From assembly GCA_028583605.1 (NCBI GenBank), contig CM053326.1:21852536-21916535 (forward strand): a stretch of DNA of 64,000 nucleotides. Reading direction: 5' to 3'. The notes below the pieces were generated by a model. It saw nothing but the letters and a program-made list of their open reading frames with translations. It ran no database searches and was not told the origin of the DNA. Numbering within the stretch: the stretch's first letter is position 1; each line of letters opens with the position of its first letter. The stretch is from Dastarcus helophoroides (Eukaryota > Arthropoda > Insecta > Coleoptera > Bothrideridae). This document shows positions 1-9,680 of this stretch, piece by piece. Both the position numbers and the translations under genes were made by a program.

Positions 1-1734
1 TGTCAAGAGTTCTTTGATAACCAAGGAAAACGTGGAAAAATCTAAAGATCATCCAAAATATGGTTAAGAAGGCTTCTTAATATTTCAAAACTCTTCTCAT
101 CCTAAGAAAATTCATTGTCTTTTTACTGTCAGAATGCCATATTTCTTATACCTTGATTCCAAGTTTCTCATATATTTCAACAATTTTATTTGTTAAAATT
201 TTTGGTGATCTTTAATCGATCTTTTAATTTTCGCTGTAAAGGCAAAATTCAATAAACTACAATAATCATTTGTAAAATACTAATGGGATTATATACAAAA
301 CATGTTTTACAAATGCAATGGATTCTGAAACAGCACGAACATTTTTTTCAACAAATGTGAAATTTAATTATCGACTAATCTTCCAACAATTGTGTCACAT
401 GAAATTTGCTTGTATATTATTCGATATTTATTATGTGACAAATGGCCTTTCGACATCGTAATTAATTCCATTTGAATTCTAAACGTCAAACGTAGCTTTC
501 AAAATCGACCGAACGGGGCCCTGCTGCACATTCGCTGGAAATTAATCTCAGTTATAAAATATTCAATAGTCGGGCACTCGGGTGACAAGCGCCCCGGGGG
601 CGGGGTGGGCGAAAAAGGGCCCAACGGATCGTGAATCATGAGTAGAATAACGTGTCCAATTAAATTTACCCCTGTCGGTGGCGGCATCGGCTGTCGACTG
701 ACCACCGTCTCTCTATTTGCGTATTGCTACCATCAAATTTCAGAAGCTCGTCAGGTATTTTAAATTAGCCGGGTTCTTTGTGCTGAAATTTCTGGTTTAC
801 TTTGATAAGGTATGCGGGCGTTTTCTATTTTGGGGAAGGGTCGCTGCGGATACCGAAATCGACAAAAACCGATAAGTTAATTTGGTAAAAACAGGGACGC
901 CGGCCCCGGTTTGGCCAAGGATGGGCCTTATGATTTGCAAATTATTAAACTGGTAATTGGGGCTGTGTTTAAAACGTACTGATCTCAAATTACCAATTCG
1001 CCTGCTCATTTGCTGTTAATAAATAATTTGCTCTTGGGTTATAATGACAAATTTCGTCTTATGACAAGTTACATCAATTTTTCTTTTATCGAAATTGCTG
1101 TCAGGGTGACATCCCTCTAAGGTGGTGGCCACGTGGGTGTTTGTGTCTTTGAAGAATTGAAGGGGTGTCTGCCCTCATATCTTCCCACTGACGATGTCCG
1201 TTCAACTGTGAAATGCAAGGGTTCGATAAAGAATTATTGTTTATTTCCCAAACGATCGAAATTCAGCAGACGTTACCTGACAAAATTTGTTTACTGTAAG
1301 TTTCCTAAAAAATACGTCAAGGCGGACGTATATAAAATGATTTTTTTTTTGCTTTGTTGTTCTAATGGAATCCTTTCGTAGAGGATTATTAGAGCTGAAA
1401 GATTGAAACAGTATTTTTGTATCGATGTTGATGTACGGTGGATGAGCATATTTCGATGCTAAAGTTAGTAGAATATAATTTTTTCTTTGAAGTAGGTACA
1501 TTATTTTATATCAGCCTGAAGAATTTTCATCGACATCCAAAGTTTCTTTAATGCGGAAGAAATATGATCTATAGTAGTGTATGAGAGATATAATCAAAAT
1601 ATTTTGATTCGATGAATATTGTTTTATATTCCAAATATTCCATTGAATAACGCGACACCACTGCGCACTTTCTACCGAACGACTGATTGTGAGAGAGCAT
1701 TTATTTCAATAGGATTATTTCGACTTCGACTGGG

Positions 1735-1869
1735 TGATATTCCATATTCCATATTTCAACGTGTCCGAGAAGTAAAAAATCATTTAGTAACTCCTCGCAA
1801 TGCGCACTTCTACTTAGGGCGTTCATTCATTTCAAAGGGATTATGAGTGAAATGGAATATGGAATATAA
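1735..1869. repeat. Imperfect inverted repeat pair (1735-1758 and 1848-1869)
   Basis: Both arms are built on the word ATTCCATATTCCAT read in opposite directions; about 20 of 22 positions pair. The sequence between the arms contains a degenerate direct repeat: TGCGCACTT-like words at about 1660 and 1801, each followed by ATTTATTTCA- or ATTCATTTCA-like sequence. This could be the remnant of a small non-autonomous element or a local duplication. No target duplication was found. Confidence 0.4.
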
Positions 1870-1929
1870 ATATGAATTATCATGGCTTTAACTTCGAATG
1901 AGATATGAGTGACTAATTATTCAGTATTC

Positions 1930-1947
1930 CAGAGACTTTAGTCTCTG
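1930..1947. repeat. Perfect 8-bp stem hairpin with TT loop
   Basis: CAGAGACT at 1930-1937 and AGTCTCTG at 1940-1947 are exact reverse complements separated by TT. There is no T-run or gene around it, so a terminator role is not supported. Confidence 0.5.
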
Positions 1948-4439
1948 TAGTATTCATATTGTATATTGCGAAATGTAGAGGCATTTGTTAGCTGACACCT
2001 CGAAAAATAAGACATAATTCATTTCGACGTGATTGTTTGTTGATAATCCTAAATATAGTTTTATGCGACAACTCTCTGCTACCGAACAAAACCGATAACA
2101 ATTATATTTATTTAGGCGCAAGGCGAGCAATTATTATGTCGTATTTTATAATTCTATTGACGTATTTAGAGGTCTAGTGTGATTACTGTTCAAAAAAAAT
2201 GACAAATTTCAGCGCAAAAAATTGGATCACTTCTTTAAATAGAATTGGTATAAATTATGAATAATATACTGAATTAAATTTTTTATAAAATGAATTTACA
2301 TTATTTTTTTCATTTTTTAATTAATTAAATAACATTTTTCATTTACCCTTTGCCACATCTATAAGAATCAAGCAAAAAAAGCACTATTGAAAAACCATGC
2401 AAAAAGTTTTAGGAACTATTTACTATTTTGGGGTCCCGGAATGAAATTTGAAATAAAATACCACTAATACTAATAATATTCTCAATTTTTGGCAAGGATA
2501 TAATGATTGAGGAACATTTCATTTATAATCGATCATTCGAATGATCATTTGATTCTTACAAGCGATTATTTCGACTCTTTCAATTATGAAAATATGTCGT
2601 ATATACTAATCTACAACAAAGAGTATGATAGTTCGCACATTTATATTTAGGTAATTTTAAATCCTGAAGAACTTGTTATCAAGTTTTTCCCCAGTGGAGA
2701 AGGAATGTTGCAAAGTGGATTAAAAATTCAACACAAAGTTCTAAGTACCACTAAAAAACCTTAATGAATTTACAAACGTCGGCTACCGAGCGATTGATAA
2801 TGCAAAAGCTCCTTATATGTTACGCTAGGTTTCGAGCCCCAGTGATCATCTAATTCATTAATCTGGGCAGCTTCAAATTGAAAAGACGCTGGAAAAATGG
2901 AAACAAGAAACAACAGCTGCATAATACAATAAAAGTGGGTGGGGATAGTTTCCTGTTGCCGCTGCTTACCTTCCTTGAACAAGAAATTATCAAAAATATC
3001 AACGAGACTAGAGCTAAAAAATTACTCTAAAACATCAACTCAAAATGACATCTATCACTTCATATTTTATTAATTTATCTTACTGTACTCAACAAACCAA
3101 AGTTCAGTACTGCTACTCAAAATTTCAGAAGGAGACACAATGCAATAAAAAAATGTAAATATTACAACAAGATACAAAATATAATAATAAAATAAATAAA
3201 ATATTATTTCAAAAGTTCTAAACGCACAAACAAAGACAAAATTAGACAAAGTTCAGACAATAAACATTACGAAAAAGACATTCGGTACCACCAAAATCCA
3301 AAAACGTATTTTTTTCACTAGATGCAAGGAACATTTTAATAATTTTAAAAGTGGTGACATGTATTTAGTAAATAATTTAATTACGTAACACCCAGTGAAT
3401 CCAGTGTGAACCTAACACCCCTGACCTAGTGCAACACTAATAATATATTTTCGATGTGGAAAAAAGGGCGTAGCTCCCGGATCTTTTCCCGTCGCAGAAA
3501 TTTAATCTCAAAGTAAATAAAGGACGCATCTTGTTTACGTCGCACGAAAATAAAACAAAGCGCCGGATCGAAATAAAAGCAATAACCCCCCGGTCTCAAT
3601 ATCCAACTTCCCGTTGAAGCAATAGGGATGAAATTTCCTTTAGGTTGGAGACTTAGTTAGGATGACGAAATGCCTATAAAGTTACCCTTCACTGATTTCT
3701 GATGAAACTCGCGAAAACTACTCCAGATTCTCTCCAACTTTTCAAACTAAAAACTGTGTCATTAGAAAGTTGTTAACTCACGCATTAAATATAGAAGAAG
3801 CTTCAATTTTTAATTTACTCGACTAATCGGTAAAATGTTCTCACCAACGTTTCCGTCATCATAATAACGAAAACATCAGACCTTTTAGCTTAAACCGCGT
3901 AATGTTCACGATTCTTTTACTCTTTGGGGGTTGCGTTTTCTCTAAAAGATGAAATTCCGGGGCGGAAAAATGCGAAAAAGAAACAAAAAAATTATAACCT
4001 TTTATCGTCGAATTCCTGACGTTCTTTCGCCCGAGCCACTCTCCTCGCCGCAACTTCGACATTACATGGTATCGGGAAAATGTGTGAAACTGGTCGGGAA
4101 ATGGGGCCAATTCTAATCTGGCAGCGACGTGACAGTGGCGCAATTACGCGTTCGTCACGGCTTGGGTTAAAACAACACGAGTGACAACGGGAATTCGCAA
4201 TAAGCTCGACGGGGCTCCATCAAGTGGGCCTGGTGTGCCCCAAATGCCCGTTTCTCGATTTTTGTCTGGCTGCGCGATATGAATATTAAACGGCCTTATT
4301 GAAATCGTTTTAATGCGGCAGGTCCGAGCGCCGGCAGTTGACGGGGAGTAATTTTAAACTTTTTTTTATTGGAGGGATGGTAATGGCAAGGAATGGAAAA
4401 ATGTAGCCTGTTGCTTTGTATACGCTGACTAATAACAAA

Positions 4440-5132
4440 ACAGTGCCATTAATCTCAAAGAAACAAAAATGTTTTTGCGTTTTCCGCTTTTAGCATAATC
4501 TGGAACTCGCTTTTAGCATAATTCAACCCAATGATTGTTTTTAATTTGTCTTATTTCGAAATTTCGATAAATCTAACTCACAAAAATCTCAGTTGTTTGA
4601 GTTTGGGTTTAAAGCTAAACTTTTGAGTAAAATGAAAAAAAATTAAAAATCAAAAAATGAAATTCTAGAAATTAGCATAAAATCTCCAAGTGCACAGTTT
4701 TTAAATTCAAGTTTTTTTTAAAATTTTAACTTTTTTTCGTAATTTTGAGTTTTTCGAAATTCTCGAAATTATTTAAAATATTTGATTTTTTTTCAATATT
4801 TTAATTTTTTCCAGAGTTTGCGAACTTTTGCTCAGAATTTTGGTTTAAATTTTAAAATTTTGGTTTTCAATTTTGATATTTCAAGAAATTTTAGTCAATA
4901 AAAATGCCAGTCATTTGAATTTAGATTTAAACACGAATTTTTAAGTAAATAAAATATTTGAGAATTTCTGAATAAATTGTGATTCTTCGAAAAATCTACT
5001 TATTGTTCAAATTGTTGCAAAAAATATTGACAACTTCAATTTTTAAAAAACTCCCTAATTTTGTGCCAAATTTTTATTTTTTTTTTTCAGTGTTTTTCTC
5101 GAAATTTCAATTTTCTTCTTTATTTCTTTCAA
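4440..5132. repeat. AT-rich low-complexity field
   Basis: The stretch is dominated by irregular repeats of AAATTT, TTTTGAA and TTTCGAAA words with no open frame of note. A similar field lies at 8790-9680, on the other side of the pogo element and the LTR-like sequence, so these elements may have landed inside one AT-rich block. Confidence 0.6.
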
Positions 5133-5134
5133 TA

Positions 5135-5160
5135 GGGTAGATGTACCGTTTGTGGCCACT
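5135..5160. repeat. Left terminal inverted repeat of pogo element
   Basis: The repeat starts GGGTAGATGTACCG and ends TGTGGCCACT. It matches the reverse complement of 8425-8450 at all 26 positions. TA precedes it at 5133-5134. Confidence 0.95.
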
Positions 5161-5340
5161 TTAAGCTTTTTTGTATGTTTAATTGAGATTTAAATATATT
5201 TAAATTAAATATTTAATAAGAAAAAATAAATTAATCAAATCTTCAATTTATCAGGAATTGAAATATCAAAAGCCCAAATGTTTAAAATTTAATTTGTCAT
5301 GCAAAATTAATTAAAATTAATAATTACACCAATTTCACCA

Positions 5341-5400
5341 GTAGTGGCCATAGAAGCACTATTTTTGGCCATTTGCTGTTCCAGTTTTGGTCATAGTGCC
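5341..5400. repeat. Subterminal GGCCA motifs, left end of pogo element
   Basis: AGTGGCCATAG at about 5343, TTTGGCCATTT at about 5376 and a weaker TTTGGTCATAG at about 5386 repeat the GTGGCCA core of the TIR about 200 bp inside the left end. Such internal copies may be secondary transposase sites; that is inference. Confidence 0.5.
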
Positions 5401-5463
5401 TGAAATTTTTTGCTGGAAGGGAATTATTAATAATATTATCTTAATTAACAATCAATGCATCAC

Positions 5464-5469
5464 TTTATT
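5464..5469 (-). terminator. Polyadenylation signal AATAAA of the transposase gene
   Basis: AATAAA on the minus strand lies about 50 bp after the TAA/TGA end of exon 2 and before the left TIR, the right place for the 3' end of the element's transcript. I have no direct evidence of cleavage. Confidence 0.55.
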
Positions 5470-5518
5470 TATTAAATAGCTAGACAAGACACAAAAATTA
5501 GTAATACACATAAAATCA

Positions 5519-6093
5519 TCAATTTTTGTTAGCATTTTTGCGCGGTTTAACTGATTTTTTTGGGGCTAATTTTTTCTTAGCTTTTTCTTCCAATTTTTCT
5601 TCTTTAATTTTTTTTCTTCTTTCCTTATTTTCTTCCCTTTCGATTTTTTTAAGCTCTTTTTTTTCTTCTCTTTCGATTTTTTTAAGCTTCTTTCTTTCTT
5701 CTTCTGCGCTTTTCTCATTCTCTTTAGCTTCCATTAGTTCGATCCACTTGTCAGCTGTGATTACGGAAGGTAAATGTTCTACTTTACGTTTTCGTGTCGT
5801 AGTCTTCTTTTTAGGCCACATACAAATTCCATCAATAACTTCGTCCAAAGACTTTCGACGCATTGAAATACTGTTCAAATGAGAAACATTAGTTGTACTA
5901 ACGTCCTCAACTACAGGCTCTATAATACCTTCCATAACAACAGGTTCTTGAATAACTTCATCACTAGGAGGGATTACAATATTCGGGTTTTTATGATTAT
6001 CTACGAGGATAGGAAATTCAATCGCAAGAGGTACTTCACAGTCGGTAATTTGGTTAAGAGTATCAGAAGGATAGGAATCCAACAGTTCATCGA
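5519..6093 (-). CDS. Transposase C-terminal exon, Lys/Glu-rich coiled coil
   Basis: The 575-bp exon adds about 190 residues. The frame continues from exon 1 through the phase-1 junction (G plus TC gives Val). The first half is acidic and unremarkable. The second half has a basic patch (KKKTTTRKRK), the segment LPSVITADKWIELMEAKE, then a dense Lys/Glu stretch in which KKIEREE occurs twice, predicting a long charged helix or coiled coil, ending in a basic tail (KPRKNANKN). Similar basic/charged tails are common in insect pogo-type transposases and may serve nuclear import or multimerisation; that role is inference. The TTG at 6082 is not a real start. A minus-strand AATAAA lies about 50 bp downstream. 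Confidence 0.75.
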
Positions 6094-6225
6094 CTAAAAA
6101 AGTGCAAAAAAAAATATCAAATTAAAATAAAATTTAAAAATTTATAAATTATCCAAAGAATAGATCACTGAAATAAATTCAACATTGGGAGATTATTTTT
6201 TAACTGTTTTTTCAATTTTACTCAC
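6094..6225 (-). other. Spliceosomal intron in the transposase gene
   Basis: On the minus strand the donor reads GAAG|GTGAGT (GT at 6225-6224) and the acceptor follows a long T-rich tract ending TTTTTTAG (AG at 6095-6094). Its length is 132 bp, it is AT-rich, and the phase is 1 on both sides. Removing it fuses the DDD frame to the charged C-terminal frame, while reading through it hits TAA at 6220-6218. Confidence 0.8.
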
Positions 6226-7513
6226 CTTCATGAAGATTAGACGCATCAAACTCAGGAAAAGGAAATTCGAAAACATTATCATTATGAGAAGCCAAAGGAG
6301 AAGGATTTTCAGGAACTAGAGGATGACAAAGTGGGGATTGCAATTCATTTTCCGGTTTGTCATCTTCAACAGCCTGGGCCCAAAAATTGTACAATGACTC
6401 GTGTTTATCACCAGTTTCCCAATCAATACCTGTAGCTTTGGCATTTTTGAATCGTTGTAATAGCTCAGGACTTATTTTACTCTCGATGTATTCTTGATGA
6501 GATAAGGCTTGCTGCATGGTTCTTTGCGAATTTATTTCATTAGAAATATTTTGATTGTTTTCTCGATCTTTCATTTCGACACACTTGCTATAGTCAACTG
6601 AATTCGCATTAAACGGACATAAACCGCAAGCTTTAAATCCATTCTTTATGACAGTCGTAAAATCTTCTTCAGTAATAAGTTTAGATAAAAAAGCTGGAAC
6701 GTTATGTTTCTGAACATCAACACCATCATTTTGTATACGCCAGTTTCTTATCAAATTTTTCCATCTTTGCTTCAAAGGAAAAAAAAAAGAAACGTCCAAT
6801 GGTTGTAAAATATGCGTGGAGTGAGGTGGAAAACAGCACAGGATAATCTGTTTATCCTGACAAAATTTACTCAGATGAATGGACATATGAGAAACATGGC
6901 CATCCAAGAAAACTATCACAGGAAGTTGAATTTTGCGTTCAAGCAGGAATGGATAGAAAATATTCGTGAAATATTCGTAGAAAGCTTCACTAGTCATCCA
7001 CCCATTCTCGGATTTTCCTATCCCCCAACCTTTGGGTGCCGAGTCAACGCAAATCTTAGGTAGTCGCTCATACTTGAAAATTGTCAGTGATGGTGCAAAT
7101 TCTCCGGCAGCGTTTACATTAAAAAGTGTAGTAATATTTTCTTTTTCGTTTCCAGCAACATCATACACAGCTTTTCCCCTTTCTGCTAAAACAAGACCAC
7201 CTTTTGGTGATAAATGAACTGCCGTCTCGTCCATGTCGAATACTCGTCGAGGATCATCAAGGATTTTAATATTTTCTCCCAGTTCTTCAGCTATATGAGA
7301 GAACCATGACCGTATACCAGATTCAGTGACGATGGCTCGAGCCTTACAGAGGTGTTCAGCCCTTTTTTGACCCACACGTGGATGCCTCTTAAGAAATCCT
7401 TTAAACCACTTTCTTCCCGGGATATTATTTTTAAAAGGATTTTTTAAACCTTCTGCGTCGACTAATTGTTTCACTGAATGAATTAAGAAATCTCTATTTA
7501 TAGGAAAACCCAT
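6218..7513 (-). CDS. Transposase second HTH and DDD catalytic domain
   Basis: The open frame of 431 codons is in frame with the N-terminal piece and with 33 codons upstream (7612-7514) that contain the conserved GPES motif and a helix EEKLEEWLL. Residues about 1-60 of this segment are the CENP-B/Tc5-type second helix-turn-helix (GRKWFKGFLKRHP, a usual landmark). Catalytic motifs follow: FDMDETAV with Asp95, VIVFLDGHVSHMS with Asp204 and HILQPLDVSFFFPLK with Asp240. That leaves 35 residues between the second and third Asp, within the pogo range. The last residues (6225-6218) are read into the intron; the spliced message leaves the frame at 6226. No frameshift is seen in the catalytic core. Confidence 0.88.
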   Translation of the reverse strand: MGFPINRDFLIHSVKQLVDAEGLKNPFKNNIPGRKWFKGFLKRHPRVGQKRAEHLCKARAIVTESGIRSWFSHIAEELGENIKILDDPRRVFDMDETAVHLSPKGGLVLAERGKAVYDVAGNEKENITTLFNVNAAGEFAPSLTIFKYERLPKICVDSAPKGWGIGKSENGWMTSEAFYEYFTNIFYPFLLERKIQLPVIVFLDGHVSHMSIHLSKFCQDKQIILCCFPPHSTHILQPLDVSFFFPLKQRWKNLIRNWRIQNDGVDVQKHNVPAFLSKLITEEDFTTVIKNGFKACGLCPFNANSVDYSKCVEMKDRENNQNISNEINSQRTMQQALSHQEYIESKISPELLQRFKNAKATGIDWETGDKHESLYNFWAQAVEDDKPENELQSPLCHPLVPENPSPLASHNDNVFEFPFPEFDASNLHEGE

Positions 7514-7612
7514 TCTGCTGGTTCCTAATAGCCATTCTTCTAATTTTTCTTCAATATGATGGCCAAGTATAGACTCAGGTCCTACTCGACCTGTAGTTTC
7601 TGGTACTTTGCC

Positions 7613-7834
7613 TCAAAGTTTACTACGTAATGTAGTTCTTGGGACTTTATATTGATTACACGCCGTTGCAATAGCACAACCATTCTTCACTAATTCCAAA
7701 GCTTTTTGTAAGTCAGTTTCTGAGTAATTAAAAAATGTCCTTTTAGATTTTTCCTTTTGAATACCAGTTTTTGTTGATTTTGGAATTTTTTCAACGGGCT
7801 TCTGATTTTTCCTTGATGGCATTTTAACCTGCAA
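7613..7834 (-). CDS. Transposase N-terminal psq/CENP-B-type helix-turn-helix
   Basis: About 70 residues, basic at the start, followed by a helix-turn-helix pattern: a YSETDLQKAL helix, then IATACNQYKVPRTTLRSKL, the typical end of psq-type (pipsqueak/CENP-B N-terminal) DNA-binding domains. In this family the domain binds the element's terminal repeats. The frame ends at TGA (7615-7613), where relatives of this domain usually carry a basic residue before a GK(V/I)P motif. The GKVPE motif is indeed present directly after the stop, in the same frame, so this is the front of the same protein and not a separate gene. The conventional start is the ATG at 7822-7820. Confidence 0.75.
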   Translation of the reverse strand: MQVKMPSRKNQKPVEKIPKSTKTGIQKEKSKRTFFNYSETDLQKALELVKNGCAIATACNQYKVPRTTLRSKL

Positions 7835-7964
7835 CAGATAAAAAATAATCTTTCAACACTACGTTTCTTTTCCAGTCTCTATTTCGAAATATTATCTTAA
7901 TTGTTTGAATATTAATTATTAAATAACATACAGTTGGGCAGCAAAATACATTAAATGAGTAAAA

Positions 7965-8060
7965 ATTATGGCCAAAACTGGATAGTGTATGCACCATTTG
8001 TGGCCATGGTATGGCCACAAATAGCAATCACATGTTTTTATTGTTCCACTTATGGCCATG
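7965..8060. repeat. Subterminal GGCCA motif cluster, right end of pogo element
   Basis: Four TGGCCA words lie at about 7967, 7998, 8014 and 8049. Two of them face each other around TGGCCATGGTATGGCCA and are flanked by ACCATTTGTGG and CCACAAATAG, which resemble the TIR inner half. The cluster lies just upstream of the transposase coding region, so it could be both a transposase-binding region and a promoter-proximal control site. Confidence 0.5.
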
Positions 8061-8424
8061 GGATATTTTGTTAGTATTTGAGGTTATTATAAGTAAATTA
8101 ATTTTTTTTAACATACTATTACGTTATCTAGCTACTATAGAGCTTAAAATTTTAAAGAATATTAAGATTTGCAATAATTATGATTAATTTACTTACCAGG
8201 CCTTTCTCGAGATTCTTATAAGAATTAGTTATAATTTGGTGAGATACACCACGCGTCCAGATATTTTTTTAATAATCACTCAAACTATACTTTCAATCAG
8301 TATAGGGAAAAGTTTACAGCGTAGCCAACACACACAAAAACCCTATAAATACGCTATAAAATGCTATAATAAAATAATATATATAATATATCCCTATACA
8401 TCTCAGACTGGCCACAAACGGAAC

Positions 8425-8450
8425 AGTGGCCACAAACGGTACATCTACCC
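8425..8450. repeat. Right terminal inverted repeat of pogo element
   Basis: The repeat starts AGTGGCCACA and ends ATCTACCC, an exact 26-bp inverse of 5135-5160. TA follows it at 8451-8452. A second copy of the core word GGCCACAAACGG lies just inside, at about 8409-8420. Confidence 0.95.
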
Positions 8451-8525
8451 TATTTGGTATTCGTTCAAAGAATTTTAACTTTGCCCTAATAATTTTTGGT
8501 ACTGTTAGCTATCTAGGATATTTAG

Positions 8526-8790
8526 TGTAAGAAATGGTCAGATCGCCACTTGATCACCGAAAGCATGTGGACTGACCAGCGACCCTATTAGAACAATAGA
8601 ACACATGTGGAGTAAAACTTGGTGTTTTGAAGTAGTCTGTAGGTTTTGTACAAAAGAATTGCATCCCAGATCTCGGCGATGTCAGTTCACTTAATAAACG
8701 TCGTTAAGTTTACATAAAACGCGTTTCATTTATCGGAGCTATCAAGACCTGATAGTGATCCCGAACAGGTACACAAGCATCGATTCAGAG
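8526..8790 (+). mobile_element. LTR-like fragment of a retrotransposon (BEL/Pao-like guess)
   Basis: A moderately GC-rich segment starts TGTAAGAAATGG and carries AATAAA at 8693-8698. After a short tail (about 8710-8730) it runs into ATCGGAGCTATCAAGACC and a GTGATCCCGAAC word, resembling the junction of a 5' LTR with the leader of some insect LTR elements. No second LTR, coding region or clear target duplication is visible. An unrelated non-repeat segment remains possible. Confidence 0.3.
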
Positions 8791-9680
8791 ATAAAACTCA
8801 AAAAAAATTAAAAATAATATTTAAAGTTTCAAAATGTTTAACACAACTTCGAAATCAGTTTTAAAGTTTTGATTTTTATTTTGAAATTTCAACAAATAGG
8901 TAGTTGTTTAAGTTTGCGATTTAAACTCAAAATTTTTGAAGTAAATTGTTTTAAAATTTAAAATAAAAACTTTATATTTTGATTTAAAAAAATCTCAAAT
9001 TCCAAGTAAATTGAAAATTACAAGCAAATGGTCACAGAATGATTTATTAAAAATAAATACAAAAAATAAAAATTTAAAAGTTTGAAAAAGTCTTAAATGC
9101 TTTAAAAAATTTTTAATTTTCCTTGAAAGAATTTTTTCTGAAATTTTAAAGTGTTTTTCAAATGTTCGTTTGACATTTAATTTCATAATTTCGACAGATT
9201 TGACTTACTAAAACGGATGTTGTTTGAATTTGGGTTTAAAATTCTAATTTTGGGTACATCCAATAAAATTTAAATTACGAAGATAAATTTAGCTACTAGA
9301 ATATTGGCTAATTCGGAGATGAACTTATCTCATCCAATTTGAAAAAAAAACAACGAAATTGATACAGTTCCGAGCAAAATTGTTTCAGGATTTCTTTAAT
9401 AGTTTACTAAAAATTAAATTAAGCAGCTTAAACAACAAACCAAAACAAATAATTCTTCTCAAACCATAAAAATAAGTTTATTCTTTAGATATATTGTATG
9501 GGATTTTGGGGAAACAAAAATTTTAATAATTTCACACAAAATTTTTTATGTCTTTGATGAACTTTTTTTGCTACTCGTAATTTAAATTGAAATGGTCATT
9601 TTTTGAAATTTCAAATTTCGTGGAAGTATTTACGAAAAATTAAAACCCCAATTTTTGTAAAACTGTTTTTCTTTAATATT
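8790..9680. repeat. AT-rich low-complexity field
   Basis: Irregular repeats of AAATTT, TTTGAAA and AAAATTTT words, like the field at 4440-5132. No convincing open frame. Confidence 0.55.

Larger units (their letters stand above)
1..5134. other. Non-genic stretch left of the pogo element
   Basis: I see no gene here. GC-richer islands lie at about 480-720, 3470-3660 and 3900-4350. The short open frames in them run on both strands, lack splice signals or motifs, and I do not take them as coding. Smaller structures inside (the inverted repeat at 1735-1869 and the hairpin at 1930-1947) are listed separately. From about 4440 the sequence becomes AT-rich and monotonous. Confidence 0.6.
5519..7834 (-). 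pseudogene. Pogo/Tigger transposase gene, two exons, one in-frame TGA
   Basis: Reading the minus strand, exon 1 runs to 6226 and exon 2 from 6093 to the stop at 5519-5521. The 132-bp intron between them begins GTGAGT, ends in a long T-rich tract plus AG, and joins codons in phase 1 without breaking the frame. The first ATG is at 7822-7820; a TTG-started frame begins at 7834. Upstream, TTATCTGTTGCAG at about 7825-7845 looks like a 3' splice site, so a 5' untranslated intron is possible. The predicted product is about 720 codons. The only interruption is TGA at 7615-7613, after which the same frame continues for 33 codons into the catalytic region. The role is cut-and-paste transposition in the nucleus by DNA binding at the TIRs. 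Confidence 0.85.
5135..8450 (-). mobile_element. Pogo/Tigger-type DNA transposon, nearly intact
   Basis: This 3316-bp element is bounded by perfect 26-bp inverted repeats (5135-5160 and 8425-8450) and flanked by TA at 5133-5134 and 8451-8452, the target duplication expected for the Tc1/mariner/pogo group. It carries a single minus-strand transposase gene with an intron. The protein has a psq/CENP-B-type helix-turn-helix N-terminus and a DDD catalytic domain, as in pogo and Tigger transposases. The perfect TIRs and largely open frames suggest a fairly recent insertion. One TGA interrupts the transposase, so this copy is probably non-autonomous unless the stop is read through. I cannot name the family; the TIR sequence is not one I recognise with certainty. 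Confidence 0.92.

Noticed and set aside
3859..4143. 94-codon minus-strand frame
   Set aside because: No recognisable domain and composition like the surrounding island; no coding evidence.
5526..5882. 118-codon plus-strand frame rich in Phe, Leu and Ser
   Set aside because: It is the antisense of the Lys/Glu-rich transposase exon.
8236..8478. 80-codon plus-strand frame at the right end of the pogo element
   Set aside because: It runs through the TIR and the element boundary, so it is chance.
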